A DNA stretch of 64,000 nucleotides, from the NCBI RefSeq assembly GCF_014108865.1, contig NZ_CP053928.1, forward strand, positions 1,364,001 to 1,428,000. Reading direction: 5' to 3'. This DNA is from Nocardioides sp. WS12. GTDB lineage: Bacteria > Actinomycetota > Actinomycetes > Propionibacteriales > Nocardioidaceae. A program made the position numbers and the translations under genes. The notes under the pieces were generated by a model that ran no database searches, was not told the origin of the DNA, and saw only the letters and a list, made by a program, of their open reading frames with translations. This document shows, in pieces, positions 41,766-49,674 of this stretch; the first letter of the stretch is position 1; each line of letters begins with the position of its first letter.

Positions 41766-43290
41766 CACCGCCGCTCGGGTGGGCAGCGGCCCCCGCGAGG
41801 TAGAGGCCGGCCACGGGCGTGTCATAGCCGCCGAAGCCGCGGGCGGGACGCAGCGCGCCGAGCCGGTTGACCAGCATGTCGACGTGGAAGAAGGCGCCGG
41901 CTGGGGCGGCGAAGCGGCTCTCGAAGTCCGCAGGTGAGGTCACCACGCGGCCGATCTCGGTGTCCGTGCCGCCGAGGAAGCGTTGCGCCGATTTCCAGAC
42001 GGCGTCGGTGATCGAGTCCTTCGCGGTTTCCCAACCGCCGTCCGGGCGCAGCGGCACGTTGGAGTTCAGGTAGAGCACGTCGCCCCCCTCGGGAGCGATC
42101 GTCGGGTCGACCGCCGACAGGATCGCCATGTAGACCGGGGGATTCTCGGTGTTGAGGCCGACCCGCATGGCGCGCATCTGAGCGATGTGGTCCTCAAGAG
42201 TGCCCGTCATGAGCGTGGCCTTGCGTACGTCGGCGTCGTCGCGGCGCTTGCGGCGCAGCTCGGCAGCAGGGAACCCGATCCGCCCGCCGGTGGCCATGTC
42301 GATCTTGAAGGCCGCGACGTTGATCGAGTTGGACGGCACCATCGCCACGCGGTTGTGTTCGGTGCGGGTCAGGTGCTCGGGGGCCAGCAGGGGACCGAAG
42401 GTCACCTGCGGGGCGAGGTTCGACAGCACGCCGTGGCGGGCGTGCACGGTGCTCCCGTCCTGGAGTCGTACGCCGACCGCCCGGCCGCCCTCCACGAGGA
42501 TCTCTGCGACGGCTGACTCGAGGCGCAGCTCACCGCCGTTCTCCTCGAGGACCCCCTGCATCGCGCGGACCAGGCTGGTCATCCCACCTCGAGGGCGCAC
42601 CACTCCCGGACCGCGGTGCACGCCGGCGAAGCCGAGCACATAGGCGCCGCTGCCGATCGCGTCGGACGGCCCGATCATGCTCGACCAGTAGGCCCACAGG
42701 CCGCGCATCGCATCGGACTCGAAGGTCTCCGAGATCCACTCGAACGCATTCAGGGTGGCCAGCTGTCCCAGCAGGCGGCGGGTGGCGCGGTCGGGGCGGT
42801 GGCGCAGCAGGTAGCGGGCGAAGTCGCGCTTGCCCCAGGCCGACGGGTGCTGGATGAACAGCTGATCGACCAGGTCCATCACCCAGTTGATCGGACCCTG
42901 GAGGTCGGCGTAGGTGCGGGCGTCGGCGTGTGAGAAGTGCCGGATCTCCTCGACGGCGCGACGCGGGTCGCGCCACAGCAGGAGGGTCTCGCCGTCCTCG
43001 TCCACCCAGCCGTAGGGGTGGTCGAGCGGGATCGTTTCGTAGCCGTGGCGGCGCAGGCCGAGCTCGGCGGCCAGGGGCGTCTGTGCCATGAACATGTCGT
43101 CCATCGCGCCCAGGCTGAGCAGGTGATCCGGGGCCTCGGGCAAGTAGGCGTGGCTCGCGGAGAGGCCGCCCGGGATCGGAAGTTGCTCCAGCACGCAGAC
43201 GGTCCGGCCGCTCGCGGCGAGGGTCGCTCCCGCCGAGAGCCCGTTGTGACCGGCCCCGACGACGACGTAGTCGAAGGTCTGCGTCGTCAC
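41656..43290 (-). CDS. CrtI/PYROXD2-like FAD-dependent oxidoreductase
   Basis: 544 residues. FAD motif VVVGAGHNGLSAGATLAASG at residues 8-27, VLEQLPIPGGLS, then LSLGAMDDMFM and GSMIGPSDAIGSGAYV, and the C-terminal FAD-closing motif GLYLAGAAAHPSGGVTGWPG. This matches the phytoene desaturase/PYROXD2 group, flavoproteins of polyene or lipid metabolism. GTG start overlaps the stop of the membrane protein at 43287. The C-terminus extends about 20 residues past the family motif and overlaps the convergent TetR gene by 110 nt. It is paralogous to the partial gene at 1-853. With the carotenoid-type oxygenase nearby, an isoprenoid substrate is plausible. Confidence 0.87.
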   Translation of the reverse strand: MTTQTFDYVVVGAGHNGLSAGATLAASGRTVCVLEQLPIPGGLSASHAYLPEAPDHLLSLGAMDDMFMAQTPLAAELGLRRHGYETIPLDHPYGWVDEDGETLLLWRDPRRAVEEIRHFSHADARTYADLQGPINWVMDLVDQLFIQHPSAWGKRDFARYLLRHRPDRATRRLLGQLATLNAFEWISETFESDAMRGLWAYWSSMIGPSDAIGSGAYVLGFAGVHRGPGVVRPRGGMTSLVRAMQGVLEENGGELRLESAVAEILVEGGRAVGVRLQDGSTVHARHGVLSNLAPQVTFGPLLAPEHLTRTEHNRVAMVPSNSINVAAFKIDMATGGRIGFPAAELRRKRRDDADVRKATLMTGTLEDHIAQMRAMRVGLNTENPPVYMAILSAVDPTIAPEGGDVLYLNSNVPLRPDGGWETAKDSITDAVWKSAQRFLGGTDTEIGRVVTSPADFESRFAAPAGAFFHVDMLVNRLGALRPARGFGGYDTPVAGLYLAGAAAHPSGGVTGWPGRLAAQHALHREDRTPRAATHQRWSASPSHG

Positions 43291-44021
43291 GAAGCACTCG
43301 CGCCCAGGTCGTCGAGGCGTGGTGCGGGAGCACCCCGGTCGGCCCGGAGCCTGCTGACCCAGACGGCGACGCCGACCAGGCCCGCGAACGCGACGACACC
43401 GGACGAGAGGTACTGCCAAGTGCGGAAGGCATCGCCGTAAGCCCCTGCTGTGACGCCCCACCAGAGCGGGATCATGGCAGCGAAGCAGGCGTAGATGACG
43501 GGCGACTGGGAGATCGCCGACCGGCGACGCAGGATCAGCGGGACCACGGCCAGGGGAAGCGCGTAGAGAGTGGTCGCGGCCAGGGCCTGGTAGAGCGGGT
43601 CGTCCCAGATCGTCTTCTGGTACTCCCAGCAGAGCACGAACAGCGCGGCTCCGCCGAAGAGCAGCGCGCCCCACTGCCGCTGGCTGCCGTTCGGGAGGTA
43701 CTCCTTGCGTCCGACCCGCAATGCCTGGGCGAGGAAGACGAGCTCGAGGAGGAAGGCGGTCACCAGGCCGACCCAGAAGAGCTTGAGGAACCAGTGGTCG
43801 TAGGTGTTGAACCAGGTGTCGAAGCGGACGACGACGCCGAGGTCGTGGGCGAACCACAGGAACGTGCAGGGGAGCGGGATCGAGATCCAGCCCTCGCGCC
43901 TGGTCATCACGACCGCGGTGACCATGGCGACGTTCTGCAGCATCATGGCGAGGGTGAAGCCGATCATGATCGGCCAGGTGTGGTCGTCGATCGCGTCGAG
44001 GATGGTCTGTGGCTCGTACAC
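43287..44021 (-). CDS. Multi-pass membrane protein with HD/TYDHWF motifs (copy 1 of 2)
   Basis: 244 residues, about seven spans. I do not recognise the family. It shares with the next gene the block LWFAHDLGVVVRFDTWF-NTYDHWFLKLFW and a following Glu (FLLELVFLAQALRVGRKE). The conserved His-Asp, Asp-Trp and Tyr-Asp-His residues at the membrane edge look catalytic. Size and topology recall fungal Pyr4-type membrane terpene cyclases, but that is a guess without a search. GTG start with AGGA 6 nt upstream. In operon with MceG upstream and the desaturase-like flavoenzyme downstream (GTGA overlap). Confidence 0.72.
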   Translation of the reverse strand: MYEPQTILDAIDDHTWPIMIGFTLAMMLQNVAMVTAVVMTRREGWISIPLPCTFLWFAHDLGVVVRFDTWFNTYDHWFLKLFWVGLVTAFLLELVFLAQALRVGRKEYLPNGSQRQWGALLFGGAALFVLCWEYQKTIWDDPLYQALAATTLYALPLAVVPLILRRRSAISQSPVIYACFAAMIPLWWGVTAGAYGDAFRTWQYLSSGVVAFAGLVGVAVWVSRLRADRGAPAPRLDDLGASAS

Positions 44022-44043
44022 GGCTGGTCCTGTCGGGGGTGGG

Positions 44044-44787
44044 TCAGGCGACGGGCTCGAGCTCGCGGCGCGAGGTTCCGGTCCACGAACTTCGAACGGC
44101 TCCAGCAGCCCTCAGCTGTACGACGACCACGATGCTCCAGGCGCAGGCCGCTGAACAGATCCCGACGTAGGGCCAGGAGCGGAAGAAGTCGTCGCCGAAA
44201 AAGCCCACGGAGGCGATCGAGTAGCACCACGTCATCGCCGCGAATGCTTCGTACTCCAGGACCGACATGCCCGCCGGGCCACGCCGTCGCGCGAGGAGGG
44301 CCGCCGCGGAGGGCAGGCCCCACAGCAGCGTGCCCATGAAGGAGATCAAGAAGAGCGGGTCGTCGAGCGCGCCCTTGAGGAGCGACCAGCTGATCACTCC
44401 GGCGGCGAGCGCGCCCACCATCCTCAGCGTGTGCACACGCTGGGTCTGGCCGGGGGAGAGCTCGTCGCGTCCATAGCGGATCGTCTGGACGACGTACACC
44501 GACTCGGAGACGAAGGTGACGATGATCGCGAACCAGAACAGCTGCATGAACCAGTGGTCGTAGGTCTGGAACCAGTCCTCGTGGCGCAGCAGGTAGTTGC
44601 CGTCATGGGGCCACCACAACACGGTCATCCACAACGCCATCGGGGCCACCCGGTCGCGCCTGCTCATCCGCGCTGCCTCGATGAAGAATACCCACATGGC
44701 GACGATCGAGAGGCCACCGATCGCCACGATGGGGATCGCGTGGTCGGTGATGGAGGCCAGGGTCTCCGCCGCGTCGTAGCTCGCCAT
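44044..44787 (-). CDS. Multi-pass membrane protein with HD/TYDHWF motifs (copy 2 of 2)
   Basis: 247 residues, about seven spans. Paralogue of the next gene: LWWPHDGNYLLRHEDWF-QTYDHWFMQLFW, then SESVYVVQTIRYGRDEL. The conserved positions W..HD, R..DWF, TYDHWF, FW, E and R.GR.E line up without gaps, so the two probably form a heterodimer or act on related substrates. No known domain is recognised. It lies 5 bp downstream of mceG and 22 bp upstream of copy 1. The operon start is the regulon palindrome at 45772. Confidence 0.72.
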   Translation of the reverse strand: MASYDAAETLASITDHAIPIVAIGGLSIVAMWVFFIEAARMSRRDRVAPMALWMTVLWWPHDGNYLLRHEDWFQTYDHWFMQLFWFAIIVTFVSESVYVVQTIRYGRDELSPGQTQRVHTLRMVGALAAGVISWSLLKGALDDPLFLISFMGTLLWGLPSAAALLARRRGPAGMSVLEYEAFAAMTWCYSIASVGFFGDDFFRSWPYVGICSAACAWSIVVVVQLRAAGAVRSSWTGTSRRELEPVA

Positions 44788-44792
44788 GGAGC

Positions 44793-45749
44793 TCAGAGAC
44801 CAGCCGCGGCCAGGGGCTGAGCGTCGGTGAATGATCCCGGCGGGGGCGTGATGCCGTTGTCACGGCACCAGGCACCGGGTTCGCGCTGGCGGCGCCGGGG
44901 GATGCCGTTCGAGGGCAGCAGTTGGGACCCGATCGGCGGCAGAGGCGGGAGATCCATGCCCTTCTCCGCTGCCAGTTCATCGGCGTCCTTCTCCTCGGAC
45001 ATGCCGATCGGGCCGACCTTCTGGGCATTGAGGAACTGGCGGACGACGGGCTCCTCGGAGGAGAGGAGCATCTCGCGCGGGCCGAACATGGCCAGGTGCC
45101 GGTGGTAGAGCAGGCCGATGTTGTCGGGGATCGTGCGGGCCGTGTGGATGTCGTGGGTCACGATCAGGAAGGTGGCATCGATCTGCGCGTTGAGGTCGAC
45201 GAAGAGCTGGTTGATGAACGACGTGCGCACGGGGTCCAGGCCGGAGTCGGGCTCGTCGACCAGCAGGATCTCGGGCTCGAGCACGAGGGCGCGGGCCAGG
45301 CCTGCGCGCTTGCGCATGCCGCCCGAGATCTCGCCGGGGAGCTTGAGCTCGGCGCCGGTCAGGCCGACCAGTTCCATCTTCTCCATGACGATGCGGCGGA
45401 TCTCGGACTCGCCCTTGTTGGTGTGCTCGCGAAGGGGGAAGGCAACGTTGTCGTAGAGGTTCATTGAGCCGAACATCGCGCCGTCCTGGAAGAGCACCCC
45501 GAACATGCGGCGGATCTCGAACAGCTCTGCCTTGCGACACGTGGCAAGGTCGGTTCCCTCGATGATCACGGAGCCGCTGTCGGGCTTGAGCAGGCCGATC
45601 AGTGTCTTGAGGAGCACCGACTTGCCGGTGCCTGATGGGCCGAGCATCACCGAGAGCTCGCCCGCAGGCAGGGTCAGCGAGACGTCACCCCAGATCACCT
45701 GCCGTCCAAAACTCTTCGTCAGGTGCTCGATCTTGATCTCGACGCCCAT
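44793..45749 (-). CDS. mceG: Mce transporter ATPase (MceG/MlaF family)
   Basis: 318 residues. ABC ATPase with Walker A GPSGTGKS near 37-44, Q-loop LFQDGAMF, signature ISGGMRKRAGLARAL near 143, Walker B ILLVDEPDSGLDPVR and the H-loop THDIH. The C-terminal extension of about 70 residues after the ATPase core is a feature of actinobacterial MceG. It energises the YrbE/Mce importer encoded at 7838-17728. It is the first gene of an operon with two multi-pass membrane proteins and the flavoenzyme. Carrying the same palindrome as the mce operon suggests they are switched on together. Confidence 0.93.
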   Translation of the reverse strand: MGVEIKIEHLTKSFGRQVIWGDVSLTLPAGELSVMLGPSGTGKSVLLKTLIGLLKPDSGSVIIEGTDLATCRKAELFEIRRMFGVLFQDGAMFGSMNLYDNVAFPLREHTNKGESEIRRIVMEKMELVGLTGAELKLPGEISGGMRKRAGLARALVLEPEILLVDEPDSGLDPVRTSFINQLFVDLNAQIDATFLIVTHDIHTARTIPDNIGLLYHRHLAMFGPREMLLSSEEPVVRQFLNAQKVGPIGMSEEKDADELAAEKGMDLPPLPPIGSQLLPSNGIPRRRQREPGAWCRDNGITPPPGSFTDAQPLAAAGL

Positions 45750-45771
45750 GTCTTTTCCGCTTCCGTGACGA

Positions 45772-45797
45772 TTTATGAATCTTGCTGTCTAAATAAA
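45772..45797. promoter_or_regulatory. Regulon palindrome, site H (mceG operon)
   Basis: Read on the minus strand: TTTAGACAG...ATTCATAAA, with TTTA/TAAA outer arms. It lies 22 bp before the mceG start codon. Confidence 0.55.
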
Positions 45798-45879
45798 CCG
45801 CGTGAGGCGCGTCACGTCAACCGTCAGCGAAGGGTTGGCTGCCGCGGACATGCCTTGACCAGCGCGGACGCGGAAGATA

Positions 45880-45903
45880 AATTGAGACGAGCAAGTTCAG
45901 AAT
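45880..45903. promoter_or_regulatory. Regulon palindrome, site I (carotenoid oxygenase)
   Basis: AATTGAGAC and GTTCAGAAT half-sites are separated by 6 bp. Nearly identical to site B at 5677; 62 bp before the start at 45966. Confidence 0.65.
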
Positions 45904-45965
45904 GTTGCTCCTGGTGGATCGAACTCGTCCGGGAGCGGATGCTTGAGTCGAAACAAGGAGCAACG

Positions 45966-47459
45966 ATGAATTACAACCTCCCGACCGAGAACTCACTGCG
46001 AGGGCCGTTCCAGCCCATGCGGTTCGAGGCGACGGTCGACGAGTGCATCGTCACCCACGGCGAGATCCCCAAGGACCTGGCTGGAGGTTTCTACCGGGTG
46101 GGTCCCACGTGGAAGCGCCCCACGAAGCAGGGGCCGAACCCGCTCCTCAGCATGGACGGAATGGTCCAGGCGATCACGTTCGAGGACGGCGTTGCCAACT
46201 TCAAGAACCGCTGGGTGCGTACTCCCAAGTACGTCCTCGAGGAGGCCCGCAAGCAGGGCATGTTCGAGTGGCAGGACGGCGGCTTCGGTGATTGGCGCGA
46301 CACGGCTTACGGCGAGGTCAAGCGCGACGCTGGCAACCAGGGCGTCTCGCGCGGTGTCTCCAACATCAACATCTTTCCGTTCGCCGGCGAGATGCTCGCC
46401 TCGAGCGAGCAGGGCGGCCCACCGATCGCCATCGATCCGATCACCCTCGAGACGCGCGGCATTGTGCCCTGGTCGCCGAAGCTCTCTTCGGGGCTGCACA
46501 CCCCCGCCGCCTACGGCGACGCCACGTTCTCCGCCCACCCGAAGTGGGACCCGGACACAGGTGTCCTCTACGGCTGGACGTACAGCGACGAGGCGCCCTA
46601 CGTCGTCATGCACTACGTGAGCCCCGACGGCACCGTCGACACCCGTGAACTTTGGGACGCGCCGTACAACACCGTGGCCCACGACATCTGGCTGACTCCG
46701 GAGTGGGTCGTGATGCCCTTCCAGCCCTTCCTCGTCGACAAGAAGCGCTTCGAGAAGGACCTCAACATCTGGGAGTGGAACGAGGAGCTGCCGATCATCA
46801 TCGGCCTCATTCCGCGCCGCGACCTGCACGGTGAGATCCGCTGGATCAAGACCGACCTTCCGCCGCAGTACGTCATGCACACGATGTCGGCCAACGTGGT
46901 CGGCAACGAGCTCCAGCTCGACGGCCCGATCTTCAACCGGCCCCCGTTCCCGTTCGAGCAGGACTTCACTGCGGGCGACGACATTGCACTGTTCTTCTCG
47001 ATCGCGAAGAGCAACCTGGGTCGCTGGTGCATCGACCTGACGACGGGCAAGGCCCGTGCTGAGCAGCTCTCGGACCGACCTTCCGAACTCCCGAAGGTCG
47101 ACGAGCGTTTCTACGGCAAGGGTTACGAGTGGGGCTTCTCGGTCGGCGGCGTGGTCAAGCGCAGCGGCATGAAGATGAACAACCTCACCGTGACGAACAT
47201 GAAGACGCTGTCCGAGTCGACCTACCAGATCCGTGACAACGAGCCCGCCGCCGTGCTCGAGGCGACCTTCGCACCCCGCAAGATCGACTCGCCCGAGGGA
47301 GACGGCTACATCATCGTCCCCGTCTCGTGGTGGGCCGAGAAGCGCGGTGAGTACCTGATCTTCGACACCGACGACGTGAGCGACGGACCCATCTGTCGCA
47401 TCGAGCTGCCCTTCCAGATCGGCTGGACACCGCACGGACATTGGATGGACTTCCGCTGA
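45966..47459 (+). CDS. Carotenoid cleavage oxygenase-family protein (RPE65/CCD type)
   Basis: 497 residues, usual size. Four His ligands of the non-heme iron are visible: FSAHPKWD near residue 180, NTVAHDIWL near 238, YVMHTMSAN near 303 and the C-terminal TPHGHWMDFR. N-terminal GEIPKDLAGGFYRVGPTW is characteristic of the family. Members cleave a double bond in carotenoids, apocarotenoids or stilbenes with O2. The start at 45966 follows AAGGAG. It is divergent from the mceG operon, with a separate regulon palindrome. A perfect 12-bp hairpin follows the stop. Confidence 0.9.
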   Translation: MNYNLPTENSLRGPFQPMRFEATVDECIVTHGEIPKDLAGGFYRVGPTWKRPTKQGPNPLLSMDGMVQAITFEDGVANFKNRWVRTPKYVLEEARKQGMFEWQDGGFGDWRDTAYGEVKRDAGNQGVSRGVSNINIFPFAGEMLASSEQGGPPIAIDPITLETRGIVPWSPKLSSGLHTPAAYGDATFSAHPKWDPDTGVLYGWTYSDEAPYVVMHYVSPDGTVDTRELWDAPYNTVAHDIWLTPEWVVMPFQPFLVDKKRFEKDLNIWEWNEELPIIIGLIPRRDLHGEIRWIKTDLPPQYVMHTMSANVVGNELQLDGPIFNRPPFPFEQDFTAGDDIALFFSIAKSNLGRWCIDLTTGKARAEQLSDRPSELPKVDERFYGKGYEWGFSVGGVVKRSGMKMNNLTVTNMKTLSESTYQIRDNEPAAVLEATFAPRKIDSPEGDGYIIVPVSWWAEKRGEYLIFDTDDVSDGPICRIELPFQIGWTPHGHWMDFR

Positions 47460-47480
47460 TCGACGCAGCGGGTACGACGC

Positions 47481-47515
47481 CGGCGGCACCTCCTGGGGGA
47501 CTCGAGGTGCCGCCG
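47481..47515 (+). terminator. Intrinsic terminator hairpin
   Basis: Perfect 12-bp stem CGGCGGCACCTC / GAGGTGCCGCCG with an 11-nt loop, 21 nt after the carotenoid oxygenase stop. Confidence 0.75.
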
Positions 47516-47802
47516 GACTTCACGGCGGAGCGCGTGCTCGGGAGGCGTCCGCCGGATCCCGCCCGGTCTGGTCTGGTTTCAGGGGCAGGTCGACGCGGAT
47601 GGCAACGGCGAGGAGTTGTGGCGCCCGCTGGGTGGTGCCGGATTCCTTGGCACCCACCTCCCCCTGAGGAACAGGAGCGGTGCTGATTGCCTGCCCTCGC
47701 CTCCGGCTGCGAGCGGACCGGCGCGTTGCTCCGGGCCACGCCGTCGTTTCGAGTTGGCAAGGCCTATTCGAGGGTTCCCAACTGCATCACTGAGCACTAA
47801 TC
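47516..47802. other. Non-coding stretch, nothing recognised
   Basis: About 290 bp between the terminator and the next operator. I see no supported gene, RNA or repeat. Short open frames here lack ribosome sites and family motifs. Confidence 0.5.
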
Positions 47803-47823
47803 TAAGACGAATAGTCTCAAATC
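47803..47823. promoter_or_regulatory. Regulon palindrome, site J
   Basis: AGAC and GTCT inner arms are separated by 5 bp; the minus-strand reading begins TTTGAGAC. It lies 16 bp before the start at 47840. Confidence 0.6.
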
Positions 47824-47839
47824 TTTCGGAGGAAATGTC

Positions 47840-48601
47840 ATGGCCCCGTCGCAGTTCATCCACCACAGGGTCCAGCTCGGGATGTGGGCCTGTGGCATCG
47901 GATTCGGAGTCCTCTTCTTCGTCGGGCTCGCGCCCCTATCCGGGTTCATCCCACCGCCCTCGCCCGAGTTGTCTGGCGCCGAGTTGATGGCCAAGTACGG
48001 CGGCAACCTGAACATGGTCAAGTTGGGCATCGTCGTCGGACTCCTCGGGGCCACCCTGCTCGTCCCGTGGTCCGCGCTCGTCGCGATCCAGACTGCACGG
48101 CTGGAGGAAGGGCGACGTTTCCCGTTGTGGGCGATTTTCTCGGCGATGGCCGGAACCGTGAACGCGGTCGCTTTCATTCTGCCCTTCATCTTCTGGGCCG
48201 GGGCCTACTACCGGGCTGACCGCTCGCCCGAACTGGTCCAGTTGATCAGTGACATGACGTGGATCGAGTTCCTGCTCTTCTTTCCTACCTTCAGCATGCA
48301 ACTGTTCTGCCTTGCGATGGCAGGTCTCAGTCAGCGTGAGGGCCCCTCCGTGTTCCCGCGCTGGTTCTACTACCTCAACCTCTGGATGGCGCTCATCGGG
48401 TCGACCGGGATTCTGGCGATCTTTTTCTTCTCGGGCCCGTTCGCCTGGAACGGCGCGATCGGTTTCTACCTGCCGGTCGGTTCCTACGTGCCCTTCCTGC
48501 TCATCACCTGGTGGCAGTTCTACAAGGCGATCACGGCCGAGAAGCGCTACTACGAGACGCTCGAGTCGTCGAACTCGGGACGGCAGCCGATCGTTGTCTG
48601 A
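47840..48601 (+). CDS. Six-TM membrane protein, seven-copy family (copy P6)
   Basis: 253 residues with six spans. Family blocks: FIPPPSPELSGAELMAKYGGN, GAYYRADRSPELVQLISDMTWI, FPRWFYYLNLW and FFFSGPFAWNGAIGFYLPV. The PFAWNGAIGFYLP segment is identical to copy P3. It appears monocistronic, expressed from a promoter with a regulon palindrome. GGAGG lies before the ATG. Function unknown. Confidence 0.8.
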   Translation: MAPSQFIHHRVQLGMWACGIGFGVLFFVGLAPLSGFIPPPSPELSGAELMAKYGGNLNMVKLGIVVGLLGATLLVPWSALVAIQTARLEEGRRFPLWAIFSAMAGTVNAVAFILPFIFWAGAYYRADRSPELVQLISDMTWIEFLLFFPTFSMQLFCLAMAGLSQREGPSVFPRWFYYLNLWMALIGSTGILAIFFFSGPFAWNGAIGFYLPVGSYVPFLLITWWQFYKAITAEKRYYETLESSNSGRQPIVV

Positions 48602-48737
48602 CCGGTTGCCAGGGGTTGCCCGTGGCCGTTCGCCGAGAACGGAACAATCCGATCGGAGTTCCCTGTGGTGAGCTATGCCATCAGGATGGTCACCGCCGTG
48701 GTGTGCGTGCACGAGGTGCTGAACAGTCCGATCGCGT

Positions 48738-49313
48738 TCAGTCGTGTGCGACGTCGGTCAGTACCGACGGCAGGGCGAAGGTGCGCAGGACGTGCTCCAG
48801 TTGCCCACCCCGGGCGGCATCGTGGAGCAGGGCGAACGTCAGTACCCCCTGGATCCAGCGCCCGGCCTCGTCAACGGTCGTGTCGCCGCGCAGCCGCCCG
48901 GCCGACTTGGCTCGCTCCAGGACGGGGCGCGCCGTCTCGCGGATGAGCTCTTCGATGGGGTGCGAGTGGCCGAAGAGTTCCTTGACCCGATCAGCGGGCA
49001 GGGCCGCATTCAGTTCGTTGAGTTCGGTGTGAGTCGAAGCGGTGTCCACCGCGCGCATCAGGAAGGCCAGAAGTGCCTCGTCAACGTCGTCGGGATCGCC
49101 GGCGCCTGCAGTAGTCAGGTGCTCCTTGAGCTCTTCGCAGCACTGCACGATCGCGAGCTCAACGAGCTCGTCGCGGCTCGACACGGTGTTGTAGACGGTC
49201 TGTCGCACGACGCCGGCTGCCTTGGCCACGTCGGCCATCGTGGACCGTCGGACGCCGTAACGGGCGAAGGTCTCCCTGGCGGCACGCGTCAGGAGCGCCG
49301 CGGAGTGATCCAT
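48738..49313 (-). CDS. TetR-family transcriptional regulator
   Basis: 191 residues. HTH with RRSTMADVAKAAGVVRQTVY, nearly the same as the regulator at 1710, and a similar C-terminus (ALPSVLTD versus AVPSVLVD). Two starts are possible. I chose 49313 because TAGCCT sits 7 nt upstream, exactly as before the paralogue at 1710; the ATG at 49340 has AGGAGG at a long distance. It is upstream of the second P7 - norE-like - norF-like operon but on the same strand and downstream of it (55 bp), so it may be transcribed with it or alone. A candidate regulator of the TTGAGAC sites. Confidence 0.86.
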   Translation of the reverse strand: MDHSAALLTRAARETFARYGVRRSTMADVAKAAGVVRQTVYNTVSSRDELVELAIVQCCEELKEHLTTAGAGDPDDVDEALLAFLMRAVDTASTHTELNELNAALPADRVKELFGHSHPIEELIRETARPVLERAKSAGRLRGDTTVDEAGRWIQGVLTFALLHDAARGGQLEHVLRTFALPSVLTDVAHD

Positions 49314-49320
49314 GCCGGAA

Positions 49321-49326
49321 AGGCTA
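49321..49326 (-). promoter_or_regulatory. -10 element of a leaderless promoter
   Basis: TAGCCT on the minus strand ends 7 nt before the ATG at 49313. Confidence 0.45.
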
Positions 49327-49367
49327 GTGGTCGGTTGCATTCCGTTTGCTCGTCCCTCCTTGCGTGG

Positions 49368-49670
49368 TCATGCGGCGAAGTAGAACCCCAGCGTCGCTAG
49401 GCACACCACCAGGCACCAGACCTCGAGCAACAGCCGCAGAGCCAAGGGCGCGTGATTGAGCTCCATGAAGTACAGGCCCACGAACCGGACCTTGACGAAG
49501 GCGACGACCATGATGATGGTGCTTGCCGTGGTGTGGTCGTCGACGAACCCGTGATCAGTGCCGAGGGCCCAGGACAGGACCGTGGCGAGTATCAAGAAGA
49601 CCCAGACCACCGTGGCTTTGGAGCGGAACAGGTTGATGGTGGAGCGGGCGTTCGTGTCGAGAGTGCTCAT
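49368..49670 (-). CDS. norF: NorF/cytochrome oxidase subunit IV-like small membrane protein (second copy)
   Basis: 100 residues, three spans. SWALGTDHGF...VAFVKVRFVGLYFMELNHAPLALR is the subunit IV/NorF pattern (parts: SWALGTDHGF, AFVKVRFVGLYFMEL, NHAPLALR), clearly related to the protein at 39312. It lies 4 bp downstream of the subunit III-like gene. Together with that gene and P7 it repeats the P - NorE - NorF order found at 39312-41000. Confidence 0.78.
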   Translation of the reverse strand: MSTLDTNARSTINLFRSKATVVWVFLILATVLSWALGTDHGFVDDHTTASTIIMVVAFVKVRFVGLYFMELNHAPLALRLLLEVWCLVVCLATLGFYFAA

Positions 49671-49674
49671 GGGT

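Noticed and set aside
47516..47987. Open frames in the gap after the carotenoid-type oxygenase
   Set aside because: No ribosome site or family motif, and they run across an operator and into the next gene in another frame.
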